The notes beneath the pieces were generated by a model. The model was given only the letters and a program-made list of their open reading frames with translations. It was not told where the DNA came from and ran no database searches. 64,000 bases of DNA from an uncultured Atopobiaceae bacterium (GTDB taxonomy: Bacteria > Actinomycetota > Coriobacteriia > Coriobacteriales > Atopobiaceae): assembly GCA_944321515.1 (NCBI GenBank), contig CALULO010000003.1:1-64000 (forward strand). Direction: 5' to 3'. Made by a program: the position numbers and the translations under genes. Positions within the stretch are counted from its first letter, which is position 1; the number at the start of each line of letters is the position of its first letter. This document shows, piece by piece, positions 25,032 through 33,561 of this stretch.

Positions 25032-25691
25032 CTACTCGGTCGACGTGGCCGAAGCGAGCCCCGACACCACGTTTGACCCGCCGTAGAGAGCCGAGAAGAA
25101 CGCCTCGTCGCCGGCCACCTCGGGCGCCCACGAGCCGTCGTCTTCCCTGCGGCAGGTCACCTCGACGGTGCTGGTGACCGGGCTCTCGTTTGCGTCAAGG
25201 TGCTCGTAGACCCCGTCCACGAGCCGTGCGAAGAGCGCAGGGCGCCCACCCTGGGCGTAGAGGTCCTCGGCCTCCTGGGTCGCAGAGAAGGCCTCGAAGT
25301 CCGCTCCCGCGGCCTCGACGGCGGCTGACAGGCTCGCGTTGGTGACGGTCAGGCTCACCGTGGCGACGCCGTCCTCCGCACGCGCGTCCCCAAGCTCGAA
25401 GGTGAGGTTGCCGAGGCAGTGGCGGCGCCATGCGTCGGCGTCCACGCCGTAGGTGGAGAGCACGCCCATTGTCGCCGCATCGCCAAAGTCCGCGGCGCGC
25501 CACGCCTCGTCGTCAGGCTCGCCCCCGCCGTCATCCGAGTGCGGAACCACGTAGCCCTCCATGAGGGCCTCAACGCTCTCGCGCGCACGCTCTGCATCCG
25601 ACTTGAACGCACCGAGCGCAAACGCGGCGGCCAACACGACCACGACGGCGGCCACAGCCGCGACCACGGCCAACGGACGCTTGTCTCGCAT
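25032..25691 (-). CDS. Membrane-anchored protein of unknown function
   Basis: 219 residues, not recognised with certainty. An N-terminal signal-anchor (residues about 7-28, Ala/Val-rich) has no clear lipobox. The extracellular part (about 190 residues, acidic) carries a helical start (AERARESVEALMEGYV) and a beta-rich half with ATVSLTVTNASLSAAVEAA, resembling the general plan of small surface proteins with a cystatin- or DUF5105-like fold. That resemblance is weak. It converges on folA. Confidence 0.55.
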   Translation of the reverse strand: MRDKRPLAVVAAVAAVVVVLAAAFALGAFKSDAERARESVEALMEGYVVPHSDDGGGEPDDEAWRAADFGDAATMGVLSTYGVDADAWRRHCLGNLTFELGDARAEDGVATVSLTVTNASLSAAVEAAGADFEAFSATQEAEDLYAQGGRPALFARLVDGVYEHLDANESPVTSTVEVTCRREDDGSWAPEVAGDEAFFSALYGGSNVVSGLASATSTE

Positions 25692-25825
25692 GTCCCTCCC
25701 CTTCCGAGCGCCTTTTCACAGCCTAACTTATCCCATAGTCGGCCCTCCGTCAGGCGGCTGCGCAACCGCCGCCGTGCGGGCGCGCCGGGGGACGGGCCAG
25801 CGCGCCCGCCCGACGCGACAACAGA

Positions 25826-25860
25826 CGAGAAGGGCCCGCCAGCGCGCGGCTGGCGGGCCC
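25826..25860 (-). terminator. Terminator of the adhE/phosphotransferase unit
   Basis: A perfect 12-bp stem (arms 25832-25843 and 25849-25860) with a 5-nt loop is followed on the minus strand by TTCTCGTCTGTTG. The tail is a near-copy of the reverse complement of the 11-mer motif. Confidence 0.6.
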
Positions 25861-25883
25861 GGAGCTCAGGGCCTGAGTGCTGC

Positions 25884-26654
25884 CTAGTCGGTGTCGACGG
25901 CGGCATCCACCTGGCCGCGGAGGAACTCCTCGGAGTCCTTGCGGTTGCGGGAGAGCTCGGCGGCGGCCATCACGGGAACCCAGTAGTGGATCTTCTGCTT
26001 GGGGACGTCGGCCTTCTTGGAGAAGAGGTCGAGGTACTCCTCGGCGTGGTCCTCGTGGTACATCTTGAAGAGGATGTAGGTCATGGCGGCGTCAGCCTCG
26101 GCAAGGCCACGGGTGACGTGGGTCCAGTCGCAGGCGTAGGGCGTGCCGTCCTCGGCGACGATGACGTTGGACGGGTTGAAGTCGCCGTGGCAGATGCTGC
26201 GGCCGGGCGCCATGCGGTCGGCGCGCATCTGGAGGTCGTAGCGCACGGACGGGTCAATCTCCTTGACCTTGCCGACCATGTTGGCGATCTTGGTCTTCTG
26301 GTCCTTGAGGAGCTCAGGCGCCGGGGTGCCCTGGATCTCAAGCTGGAAGTCCACGAACTGCTCAAGCAGCTTGGTGTACTCATCTCCCTCGGCCGCGTCC
26401 ATCAGCGAGCGCATGGTGACGCCCGGGACGTACTCCGTCGAGAGGGCCCAGGCGCCGTCGGCGACCTGAGACACCTCGACGACCTTGGGGACGCGAACGC
26501 CGGCCTCGGTGACGCGCGCGAGGTTCAGCGCCTCGTTGAATACGTCGGAGGCGGGCTTCTCCGCCTTGAACACCTTGACGATGCGCCCCCCGTCAACATA
26601 GACGACCTTGTTGTGGCGCTCGACGACGACCTGCTTGCTGTCAGAAAGTTCCAT
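25884..26654 (-). CDS. Phosphotransferase of the APH/choline-kinase-like fold
   Basis: A 256-residue protein with the kinase catalytic loop HGDFNPSNVIVAEDG near residues 152-166 and the metal-binding CDW that follows. The N-lobe has VVYVDGGRIVKVFK, with a Lys as ATP anchor. This places it in the aminoglycoside phosphotransferase / small-molecule kinase superfamily. There is nothing to suggest drug resistance; metabolic or regulatory kinases are far more common in this family. It starts 42 bp after adhE on the same strand, so co-transcription is likely. A near-copy of the 11-mer motif lies in that gap. Confidence 0.8.
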   Translation of the reverse strand: MELSDSKQVVVERHNKVVYVDGGRIVKVFKAEKPASDVFNEALNLARVTEAGVRVPKVVEVSQVADGAWALSTEYVPGVTMRSLMDAAEGDEYTKLLEQFVDFQLEIQGTPAPELLKDQKTKIANMVGKVKEIDPSVRYDLQMRADRMAPGRSICHGDFNPSNVIVAEDGTPYACDWTHVTRGLAEADAAMTYILFKMYHEDHAEEYLDLFSKKADVPKQKIHYWVPVMAAAELSRNRKDSEEFLRGQVDAAVDTD

Positions 26655-26696
26655 TGCTGCCTCCTTCTGGGCAACGAGAAGAACCGTGGGTGTGGA

Positions 26697-29318
26697 CTAG
26701 TCCTCGTAGGAGCTGGGCTCGCGGCCGTAGAAGGCGTCGAGGTAGAGCTCCTTGATCTCGGACACGAGCGGGTAGCGCGGGTTGGCGCCGGTGCACTGGT
26801 CGTTGAAGGCGTTCAGGGACATCTCGTCGAGCGTGGCGAGGAAGTCCTCCTCGGTCACGCCGAAGCCGGCGATCGTCTCGGGCACGCCCACGTGGGCCTT
26901 GAGCTCCTCGATGCGCGCGATGAAGTTCTCGAAGACCTCGCGGTCGTCCTTGCCCTTGATGCCGCAGAAGCGGCCGGCCTCGGCGTAGCGGGCGAGGGTC
27001 TTCGGGTGGTCGTACTGCGGGAAGGTGCCCATCTTCACCGGGCGCTCAGCCGCGTTGTAGCGCATGACGCGGGTCAGGATGACGGCGTTGGCCAGGCCGT
27101 GCGCGATGTGGTGGTAGGCGCCGAGCTTGTGGGCCATCGAGTGGTTGACGCCGAGGAACGCGTTGGCGAAGGCCATGCCGGCCAGGCAGGAGGCGTTGGC
27201 CATGTGGTCGCGGGCCTCCACGTCGGTGCCGTCGTCATAGGCGCGCTCGAGGTAGGTGAGGACGAGCTTCATGGCGCGCAGGGCGATGCCGTCGGTGAAG
27301 TCAGAGGCCATGACGGAGACGTAGGCCTCGAGGGCGTGCGTGAGGACGTCGACGCCGGAGGCGGCGGTGAGGCCCTTGGGCTGGGTCATCATGTTGTCGG
27401 TGTCGACGATGGCCATGTTCGGCATGAGCTGGTAGTCCGTGATGGGCCACTTGGTGCCGGTCTTCTCGTCAGTGATGATGGAGAACGGCGTCACCTCGGA
27501 GCCGGTGCCCGAAGACGTGGGGATGGCCACGAAGAAGGCCTTCTTGCCCATCTCGGGGAAGGTGTAGACGCGCTTGCGGATGTCCATGAAGTCCATGGAC
27601 ATGTCCTCGAACTTCTCGTCCGGGTTCTCGTACATGGACCACATGATCTTGCCGGCGTCCATGGCGGAGCCGCCGCCGATGGCGATGATGCAGTCCGGCT
27701 CGAAGGCGCGGAGCTGCTCGAGGCCGCGCATGCAGTCGCCGAGCTTGGGGTCGGGCGAGATGGACCAGAAGCTGGAGTAGGAGATGCCCTGCTCGTCAAG
27801 GGAGGCCTCGATCTTCTTGGTGAAGCCGCTCTTGTAGAGGAAGGAGTCGGTGACGATGAAGGCGCGCTTCTTGCCGTAGACCTCAGAGAGCTCGCGCAGG
27901 GCAACGGGCATGCAGCCCTTCTTGAAGAAGACCTTCTCGGGGGTACGGAACCACAGCATGTTCTCACGCCTCTCTGCGACGGACTTGATGTTCAGCAGGT
28001 GCTGCGGGCCGACGTTGCCGGAGACGGAGTTGCCGCCCCAGGAGCCGCAGCCGAGGGTGAGCGACGGGGGCATCTTGAAGTTGTAGATGTCACCGATGCC
28101 GCCCTGGGCAGCCGGGGTGTTGATGAGGATGCGGCAGGTCTTCATGCGCTCGGCGTGCTCGGCCATCTTCTCGGTCTCGCGGGTGTCGATGAACAGCGAG
28201 CTCGTGTGGCCGTAGCCGCCGTCGGCGATGAGGCGCTCGGCCTTGGAGAGGGCGTCCTCCCAGTCCGTGGCACGGTACATGCCGAGGATGGTGGTGAGCT
28301 TCTCGTGCGCCCAGGGCTCGGAGGGCTCCACGGACTCGACCTCGCCGATGAGGACCTTGGTGCTGGCGGGCACCGTGACGCCGGCGGCCTCAGCGATCTT
28401 GGGCGCGGGCTGGCCGACCATCTTGGCGTTGACGCCGCCGTTGACGATGACGGTGTTGCCGACCTTGGCGATCTCGTCACCCTTGAGGAAGTAGCAGCCG
28501 CGACGCTCGAACTCGGCCTTGACGGCGTCGTAGATGCCGTCAAGCACGATCACGTTCTGCTCGGTGGCGCAGATCATACCGTTGTCGAAGGTCTTGGAGT
28601 GGATGATGGAGTTGACGGAGAGCTCCACGTTGGCCGTGTCGTCGATGATGGCGGGGTTGTTGCCCGGGCCGACGCCCAGGGCCGGCTTGCCGGAGGAGTA
28701 GGCGGCGTTGACCATGCCCGGACCGCCAGTGGCCAGGATGATGTCAGCGGAGCGCATGAGCTCGTTGGTCATGTCGAGGGACGGCACGTCGATCCAGTCG
28801 ATGATGCCCTTGGGGGCGCCGGCCGCCTCGGCGGCGTCGCGCACGATGCGGGCGGCCTCGGCGGTGCAGGCCTTGGCGCGGGGGTGCGGGGAGATGAGGA
28901 TGGCGTTGCGGGTCTTCAGCGAGATGAGCGTCTTGAAGATGGCGGTGGAGGTGGGGTTGGTCGTCGGGATGACGGCGGCAACGATGCCGAGCGGCTCGGC
29001 GATCTGCTTGTAGCCAAAGGCCTTGTCGTCAGAGATGACGCCGCAGGTCTTCATGTCCTTGTACTTGTTGTAGATGTACTCGGAGGCGTAGTGGTTCTTG
29101 ATGACCTTGTCCTCCATGATGCCGTAGCCGGTCTCCTCGACGGCCATCTTGGCGAGGGGGATGCGCGCCTTGTTGGCGGCCATTGCGGCCTCGTAGAAGA
29201 TCTTGTCCACCTGCTCCTGCGTGAACTTGGCGAACTCGGCCTGCGCGACGCGCATCTGCTCGATGCGCTCCTGCAGCGCCTCAACGCTGTCGATCGGGAC
29301 TCGGACGTTGTCTGCCAT
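26697..29318 (-). CDS. adhE: Bifunctional acetaldehyde-CoA / alcohol dehydrogenase
   Basis: An 873-residue AdhE that reduces acetyl-CoA to acetaldehyde and then ethanol, regenerating 2 NAD+. The N-terminal aldehyde dehydrogenase half has the catalytic Cys in GMICATEQNVIVLD and the NAD region in LGVGPGNNPAII. The C-terminal iron-dependent half has GGGSAMDAGK and the metal ligands in NHSMAHKLGAYHHIAHGLAN. Length is standard (860-890), and such enzymes form spirosome filaments. SD TAGGAGGA precedes the ATG. The 207-bp upstream gap holds a -10-like TATACT and an AT-rich imperfect palindrome. Confidence 0.96.
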   Translation of the reverse strand: MADNVRVPIDSVEALQERIEQMRVAQAEFAKFTQEQVDKIFYEAAMAANKARIPLAKMAVEETGYGIMEDKVIKNHYASEYIYNKYKDMKTCGVISDDKAFGYKQIAEPLGIVAAVIPTTNPTSTAIFKTLISLKTRNAILISPHPRAKACTAEAARIVRDAAEAAGAPKGIIDWIDVPSLDMTNELMRSADIILATGGPGMVNAAYSSGKPALGVGPGNNPAIIDDTANVELSVNSIIHSKTFDNGMICATEQNVIVLDGIYDAVKAEFERRGCYFLKGDEIAKVGNTVIVNGGVNAKMVGQPAPKIAEAAGVTVPASTKVLIGEVESVEPSEPWAHEKLTTILGMYRATDWEDALSKAERLIADGGYGHTSSLFIDTRETEKMAEHAERMKTCRILINTPAAQGGIGDIYNFKMPPSLTLGCGSWGGNSVSGNVGPQHLLNIKSVAERRENMLWFRTPEKVFFKKGCMPVALRELSEVYGKKRAFIVTDSFLYKSGFTKKIEASLDEQGISYSSFWSISPDPKLGDCMRGLEQLRAFEPDCIIAIGGGSAMDAGKIMWSMYENPDEKFEDMSMDFMDIRKRVYTFPEMGKKAFFVAIPTSSGTGSEVTPFSIITDEKTGTKWPITDYQLMPNMAIVDTDNMMTQPKGLTAASGVDVLTHALEAYVSVMASDFTDGIALRAMKLVLTYLERAYDDGTDVEARDHMANASCLAGMAFANAFLGVNHSMAHKLGAYHHIAHGLANAVILTRVMRYNAAERPVKMGTFPQYDHPKTLARYAEAGRFCGIKGKDDREVFENFIARIEELKAHVGVPETIAGFGVTEEDFLATLDEMSLNAFNDQCTGANPRYPLVSEIKELYLDAFYGREPSSYED

Positions 29319-29390
29319 GCGTTCCTCCTATTTCTCGGACCGCGCGGGCGACCGTTCGCAAGCGCGGTCGTACAGAAGACGTGCTTTTAG

Positions 29391-29433
29391 GCACTGTTGT
29401 TAAGTATACCAATGATCTATTGAACATAACAGC
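29391..29433 (-). promoter_or_regulatory. Candidate adhE promoter with Rex-like palindrome
   Basis: TATACT (29408-29403 on the minus strand) is a plausible -10; the -35 is poor. An imperfect AT-rich inverted repeat spans it (CTGTTGTTAAG ... TTGAACATAACAG on the plus strand), which loosely resembles Rex redox-repressor sites (TTGTTAA...TTAACAA). Rex control of adhE is known in other Gram-positives; here it is inference. Confidence 0.35.
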
Positions 29434-29525
29434 TCAGATCCGCCCATTAGGCTCTGCGAGGGCGCCCGCGAAGGCGCGGGCCGCTATATTTGACGTGTGG
29501 ACAAGACGCACGCGAGGGAGGCCTC

Positions 29526-30455
29526 ATGATCTACACCGTCACGCTCAACCCCGCGCTCGACAAGACCGCTACCGTCCCCGGCCTCACCGTGGACGCGGTG
29601 AACCGCGTGAGCGCCCTGCGCGAGGATCCCGGCGGCAAGGGAATCAACGTGTCCAAGGTGATCGCCAAGCTCGGCGGGACAAGCCTTGCCGTGGCGCTCC
29701 TCGGCGGGAGCACCGGCGAGAAGATCAAGGCGATGCTCCGTGAGCAGGGCATCGACGTCTGGGGCTTCGATGCCACGGGCGAGACGCGCACCAACCTCAA
29801 GGTGGTGGACCCCGAGGCGGGGACGCACACCGACATCAACGAGCCGGGGCCCGAGGTTGCAACCACGCAGCTTGACGCCATGCTTGACGCCCTTGTGGAC
29901 GTGCTGACGCCCGGGGACGTCGTGGTCCTCTCCGGAAGCCTCCCCGCCGGGGCCCCGCAAGACACCTACCGCACGTGGGCCCGGTCCTGCGGTGAGGCAG
30001 GCGCGCTCGTCTTCCTTGACGCCGACGGGGACGCGCTCGCCCACGGCCTCAAGGCCGGCCCCTTCCTCGTCAAGCCCAACGACGCCGAGCTCTCCCGCCT
30101 CTGCGGGCGCCCCCTGACGACGGAGGGGGAGGTTGCCGCAGAGGCTCGCAGACTTGTGAGTCGCGGAGTGAGCTGTGTGGTCGTCTCGATGGGCGGGGCC
30201 GGTGCCGTGGTGGCAACCGAGGAACGCACGCTTCTCGCCCGCTCCCCCAGGGTCCGCGTGGACTCGACGGTCGGCGCCGGGGACTCGGTGGTGGCTGCGC
30301 TCGCCTACGCCCGCGAGCGGGATATGGGGCTCGAGGACGCCGTGAGGCTCGCCATGGCCACGGGCGCCGCAAACGTCATGCAGTCGGGCACGCAGGCGGC
30401 GGAGCGGCCGCTCGTCGACGAGCTCCTCCCCCGCGCGAGCGTCACCGAGCTCTAG
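29526..30455 (+). CDS. PfkB family sugar kinase, probably 1-phosphofructokinase
   Basis: 309 residues. The start MIYTVTLNPALDKT, GGKGINVSKVIAKLGG (first PfkB signature) and DSTVGAGDSVVAALAYA (second signature with catalytic Asp) are typical of the 1-phosphofructokinase/tagatose-6-phosphate kinase branch. LSGSLPAGAPQDTY is also family-typical. The ATG at 29526 follows GAGGGAGG. No PTS fructose genes are adjacent, so the physiological sugar phosphate is not certain. It is divergent from adhE. Confidence 0.88.
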   Translation: MIYTVTLNPALDKTATVPGLTVDAVNRVSALREDPGGKGINVSKVIAKLGGTSLAVALLGGSTGEKIKAMLREQGIDVWGFDATGETRTNLKVVDPEAGTHTDINEPGPEVATTQLDAMLDALVDVLTPGDVVVLSGSLPAGAPQDTYRTWARSCGEAGALVFLDADGDALAHGLKAGPFLVKPNDAELSRLCGRPLTTEGEVAAEARRLVSRGVSCVVVSMGGAGAVVATEERTLLARSPRVRVDSTVGAGDSVVAALAYARERDMGLEDAVRLAMATGAANVMQSGTQAAERPLVDELLPRASVTEL

Positions 30456-30510
30456 GCCGCCCTCAGGCCCCCGACGTCATTGCGGGGGCGTGACCCGGGC
30501 ATGACCTGCC

Positions 30511-30879
30511 TCATACCTCGGCGATCAGGTCCTCGAGGTCCATGACCTGCTCGCGGGCGTCGCGCTCGTCGGCCTCCCAGAGCGTCCACTCCCCCGCCGG
30601 GGCACCAAACGCCCTCCACGCCACGCGGGGCCCGAAGCCACCAATGAGCCGGTTAGCCGCCTGCGGGAAGTCCGGATCAGACTTGAGCCCGGGGTAGCGC
30701 ACCGCCTCCAGGCGGGGATGGCAGGACAGGTAGCTGGCCACTACCTGAGCGGCGTCGGAGACCTTACGCCAGCGCAAGGCCCCGATCTCTGCGGACAGCG
30801 CCTCGAGCGCATCAAGGGAAAGGGCGCCCGCGGCCTCTGCCGCAGACGCCCTTTGGAGCTTGAGGTTCCTCTCGTCCAC
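30511..30879 (-). CDS. Orphan C-terminal-like domain of Cys/Met-metabolism PLP enzymes
   Basis: 122 residues. The block from ASYLSCHPRLEAVRYPGL to GGFGPRVAW follows the C-terminal domain of cystathionine gamma-synthase-type PLP enzymes (the HP.V..V.YPGL ... GFG pattern). The N-terminal PLP-binding domain with the Schiff-base Lys is absent, so it cannot be a transaminating enzyme by itself. It starts 2 bp after the thrS stop and is likely co-expressed. It may be a reduced, repurposed domain or a remnant; the intact frame argues for the former. Confidence 0.65.
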   Translation of the reverse strand: MDERNLKLQRASAAEAAGALSLDALEALSAEIGALRWRKVSDAAQVVASYLSCHPRLEAVRYPGLKSDPDFPQAANRLIGGFGPRVAWRAFGAPAGEWTLWEADERDAREQVMDLEDLIAEV

Positions 30880-30881
30880 CG

Positions 30882-32645
30882 CTAGCGGCGCTCCGCGATC
30901 TCGGCGCGGACCTCGGCGATGAAGTCCTCGAGGTCGGCCACGTGGGTCTCGTTCGAGCGGTCGCGCACGGAGATGGTGCCGGCCTCGACCTCCTGCTCGC
31001 CCAGGATGAGCATGTAGGGCGGACGGTCGATGTTTCGGGCCTCGCGGATCTTGTAGCCGATCTTCTCGTCACGCTCGTCGAGGACGGCACGGATGCCGGC
31101 AGCCTCCAGGCGCTCGGTCACCCGGCGGGCGTAGTCGCGGCTCTTCTCGGAGACGGGCAGGACCTTCACCTGGCAGGGGGCGAGCCAGGTGGGGAACTTG
31201 CCGGCGAAGTGCTCGATCAGGATGCCGATGAAGCGCTCGATGGAGCCGAAGCACACGCGGTGGAGCATGATCGGGCGCTTCTTCGAGCCGTCGGCGTCGG
31301 TGTACTCGAGGTCGAAGTTGAGCGGCATCTGGAAGTCGAGCTGCACGGTGCCGCACTGCCACGTGCGCCCGAGCGAGTCCTCCAGGTGGAAGTCGATCTT
31401 GGGGCCGTAGAACGCGCCGTCGCCCTCGTTGACAACGTAGTCCTTGCCCAGGCGCGCCAGCGCCTCGCGCAGGCCGGCCTCGGCGCGCTCCCAGTCCTCG
31501 TCGGAGCCCATGGAGTCCTCAGGACGCGTGGAGAGCTCGAGGTGGTAGGTGAAGCCGAACTTCTGGTACACGGAGTCGATGAGGTTCACCACGCCGACGA
31601 TCTCGTCGGTGAGCTGGTCCGGGCGCACAAAGAGGTGCGCGTCGTCCTGGTTGAAGCAGCGCACGCGAAACAGGCCGTGCAGCGCACCGCGCATCTCGTG
31701 ACGGTGGACCAGGCCGATCTCGCCGGCACGGATGGGCAGCTCGCGGTAGCTGTGCGGCTGGGACTTGTAGACCAGCACGCCGCCCGGGCAGTTCATCGGC
31801 TTGATGCAGTACTCCTCGCCGTCGATCTCCGTGGAGTACATGTTGTCCTTGTAGTGGTCCCAGTGGCCGGAGGTCTTCCAGAGCTCCTTGTTCATGATCA
31901 TGGGCGTAGAAATCTCCACGTAGCCCGCCTTGTGGTGAATCTCACGCCAGTAGTCGAGCAGCTCGTTCTTGATGATCATGCCGTTGGGCAGGAAGAACGG
32001 GAAGCCGGGGGCCTCGTCGCGCATCATGAAGATGCCCATCTCGCGACCAATCTTGCGGTGGTCGCGCTTCTTGGCCTCCTCGAGCAGCCGCAGGTGCTCG
32101 TCGAGCTCGTCCTTGGTGGCAAACGCGGTGCCGTTGACGCGCGTGAGCATCTTGTTGTTCTTGTCGCCCTTCCAGTAGGCGCCGGAGACGCCCGTGAGCT
32201 TGAAGGCCTTGAGCGCCTTGGTGTAGGTGAGGTGCGGGCCCACGCACATGTCGATGTACTCGCCCTGCTGGTAGAAGGTGATGCGGGCGTCCTCGGGGAG
32301 GTCGCCGATGTGCTCCACCTTGTACTTCTCGCCGCGCTCCTCCATGAGGGCCACGGCCTCCTCGCGGGGCAGCTCGAAGATCGTGAACTTGAGGTTCTCC
32401 TTCACGATCTTCTTCATCTCGGCCTCGATGGCGGGGAAGTCCTCCTCGGAGATCTTCTGGCCCTCCGGGAGGTCGATATCATAGTAGAAGCCGTTGTCGG
32501 TGGCGGGGCCGTAGGCAAAGTCGGCCTCGGGGTAGAGTCGCTTGATGGCCTGGGCCATGATGTGGGCGGCACTGTGGCGGACGACGTGGGTGACCTCGTC
32601 GGCCGGGCACTCGTCGATGTGACCGTCGTTGTAGAGAACCTTCAT
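30882..32645 (-). CDS. thrS: Threonyl-tRNA synthetase
   Basis: A 587-residue class II synthetase charging tRNA-Thr. A shortened N-terminal part (it begins at VLYNDGHIDECPADEVTHVV, so the usual TGS region is reduced) leads into the editing domain with HSAAHIMAQAIKRLYP. The catalytic core has the zinc ligands in MNCPGGVL, motif 2 RMGEIGLVHRHE-like residues (AGEIGLVHRHEMRGALHG) and RVCFGSIERFIG (motif 3), then the anticodon domain. I chose ATG 32645, preceded by AGAGGTG. An attenuator and Thr-rich leader peptide lie upstream. Confidence 0.95.
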   Translation of the reverse strand: MKVLYNDGHIDECPADEVTHVVRHSAAHIMAQAIKRLYPEADFAYGPATDNGFYYDIDLPEGQKISEEDFPAIEAEMKKIVKENLKFTIFELPREEAVALMEERGEKYKVEHIGDLPEDARITFYQQGEYIDMCVGPHLTYTKALKAFKLTGVSGAYWKGDKNNKMLTRVNGTAFATKDELDEHLRLLEEAKKRDHRKIGREMGIFMMRDEAPGFPFFLPNGMIIKNELLDYWREIHHKAGYVEISTPMIMNKELWKTSGHWDHYKDNMYSTEIDGEEYCIKPMNCPGGVLVYKSQPHSYRELPIRAGEIGLVHRHEMRGALHGLFRVRCFNQDDAHLFVRPDQLTDEIVGVVNLIDSVYQKFGFTYHLELSTRPEDSMGSDEDWERAEAGLREALARLGKDYVVNEGDGAFYGPKIDFHLEDSLGRTWQCGTVQLDFQMPLNFDLEYTDADGSKKRPIMLHRVCFGSIERFIGILIEHFAGKFPTWLAPCQVKVLPVSEKSRDYARRVTERLEAAGIRAVLDERDEKIGYKIREARNIDRPPYMLILGEQEVEAGTISVRDRSNETHVADLEDFIAEVRAEIAERR

Positions 32646-32678
32646 GGGACACCTCTCTTTGGGATGGCTCGCAACATG

Positions 32679-32712
32679 AAAAACGCCCGCGCGTCGCACG
32701 CGACGCCGAGCG
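32679..32712 (-). terminator. Attenuator hairpin in the thrS leader
   Basis: Minus-strand stem (roughly CGCTCGGCGTCGC with GCGACGCGCGGGCG) followed by TTTTT (32683-32679), ending 33 bp before the thrS ATG. An earlier hairpin (GGCG...TGCCC with GGGCA...CGCC, about 32,719-32,759) begins at the leader-peptide stop codon. Its second arm (GGCGCC) can also pair with GGCGTC in the terminator stem, so mutually exclusive folds are possible. Confidence 0.7.
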
Positions 32713-32758
32713 TTATGTGGCGCCTGCCCGGGCCTGCCGGCCGGAAATGGGCAGACGC

Positions 32759-32803
32759 CTAGATAGTCTGCGTTCGTAAGCTCTGTGAAGTGACGCGAAG
32801 CAT
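32759..32803 (-). CDS. Putative thrS leader peptide, MLRVTSQSLRTQTI
   Basis: A 14-codon frame ending in TAG, with an AAAGG ribosome site about 6 nt before the ATG. Three of 14 codons are Thr (ACT, ACG, ACT) and the last is Ile. It is followed by a pause-like hairpin and then a terminator just before thrS. An in-frame ATG at 32827 could give a 22-residue version. The layout suggests ribosome-stalling attenuation responding to charged tRNA-Thr. There is no T-box core sequence in the leader. Confidence 0.55.
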   Translation of the reverse strand: MLRVTSQSLRTQTI

Positions 32804-33006
32804 CTCAGCCTTTCGTCTTGCCGACATGGCATAGGTTTACCACAAGTGGGCAAACGATATGCACGGCGCGGCGGCCTTCTACACCTCCGGCACTTCAGTG
32901 CGAGCCCAGTAGACCCTCCTCCGCGAGATCACGGCGCCTGCAATGACGACGGTCGCCACGCCCACAGCGCCGATGACGATCGGGACGACGGGCAACGCTG
33001 AGACAA

Positions 33007-33033
33007 GAAAAAGCCCCGCACGGCGGCGGGGCT
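33007..33033 (-). terminator. Terminator of the zinc-ribbon membrane protein gene
   Basis: AGCCCCGC and GCGGGGCT pair around CACGGC-like loop sequence and are followed on the minus strand by TTTTTCTTGT. It lies 27 bp after the stop. Confidence 0.88.
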
Positions 33034-33059
33034 CTCGAAACGCTCGAGTACGAGACAGG

Positions 33060-33491
33060 CTACTGGATGCGGGTCCGGCAGTAGGGGCAGACCTTCCAGT
33101 CCGCGTTGAGCGGGCGGTGGCAGGTGGGGCAGACGTTACGAACCTGCGTGTTGCAGATCGGGCAGACCACGAAGTCGCGGTCGATTGGGGCGCCGCACTT
33201 GGGGCAGATGCCGTAGTGGGAGAGCTGGTGCTCGCGCAGGGCAATGTCCAGGTCCTGCTCCTCGCGGTCGATGAGATAGGAGCTCGGGCGCAGGATCACG
33301 TACGCCAGCAGGCCGACGATGGGGATGACGGAGATGATCGCCCACATCCACCAGGGCTCCGCGCCACGACGCTGGGCGTCACGAATCACGTAGACGATGG
33401 AGAGGATGTAGAGCATGACGACGCAGATGACCATAAGGTAGAGGACCATGCGGACCTCGGGGGTGATGAGCTGGTCAAGCAGATCTTGCAT
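33060..33491 (-). CDS. Two-span membrane protein with C-terminal zinc ribbons
   Basis: 143 residues. Two hydrophobic spans (about 14-36 and 50-68, with a WWMWAIISVIPIVGLLAYVI segment) are followed by a cytoplasmic-type tail with four Cys pairs: CPKC, CPIC, CPTC and CPYC, a double zinc-ribbon arrangement. The PLD-nuclease N-like membrane segment plus zinc ribbon is common in actinobacterial proteins of unknown role. It lies 70 bp downstream of folC and ends in a clear terminator. Confidence 0.75.
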   Translation of the reverse strand: MQDLLDQLITPEVRMVLYLMVICVVMLYILSIVYVIRDAQRRGAEPWWMWAIISVIPIVGLLAYVILRPSSYLIDREEQDLDIALREHQLSHYGICPKCGAPIDRDFVVCPICNTQVRNVCPTCHRPLNADWKVCPYCRTRIQ

Positions 33492-33561
33492 GTCGGGGAC
33501 TCCTTAGGACATCGGGGCGCGCCCGTATGCGACGCCACAGACAGCCGGATTGTACCAAAAG

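Noticed and set aside
25884..26654. Aminoglycoside resistance gene
   Set aside because: Only the generic APH-fold kinase motifs are visible; context (next to adhE) and family breadth do not support a resistance call.
25419..29390. A 1323-codon open frame on the plus strand
   Set aside because: It lies opposite adhE and the phosphotransferase gene; it is a GC-rich antisense shadow (Val/Glu/His/Gly-biased, no homology), as are similar long frames opposite pckA, thrS, iorA and fhs.
32646..32880. T-box riboswitch upstream of thrS
   Set aside because: No AGGGTGGNACCGCG-type antiterminator core is present on the minus strand; the Thr-codon leader peptide explains the terminator better.
32879..32995. 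A ~38-codon minus-strand frame with a hydrophobic segment and RRR
   Set aside because: It looks like a single-span peptide, but it has no ribosome site, only a TTG start, and lies directly behind an intrinsic terminator. Not enough support.
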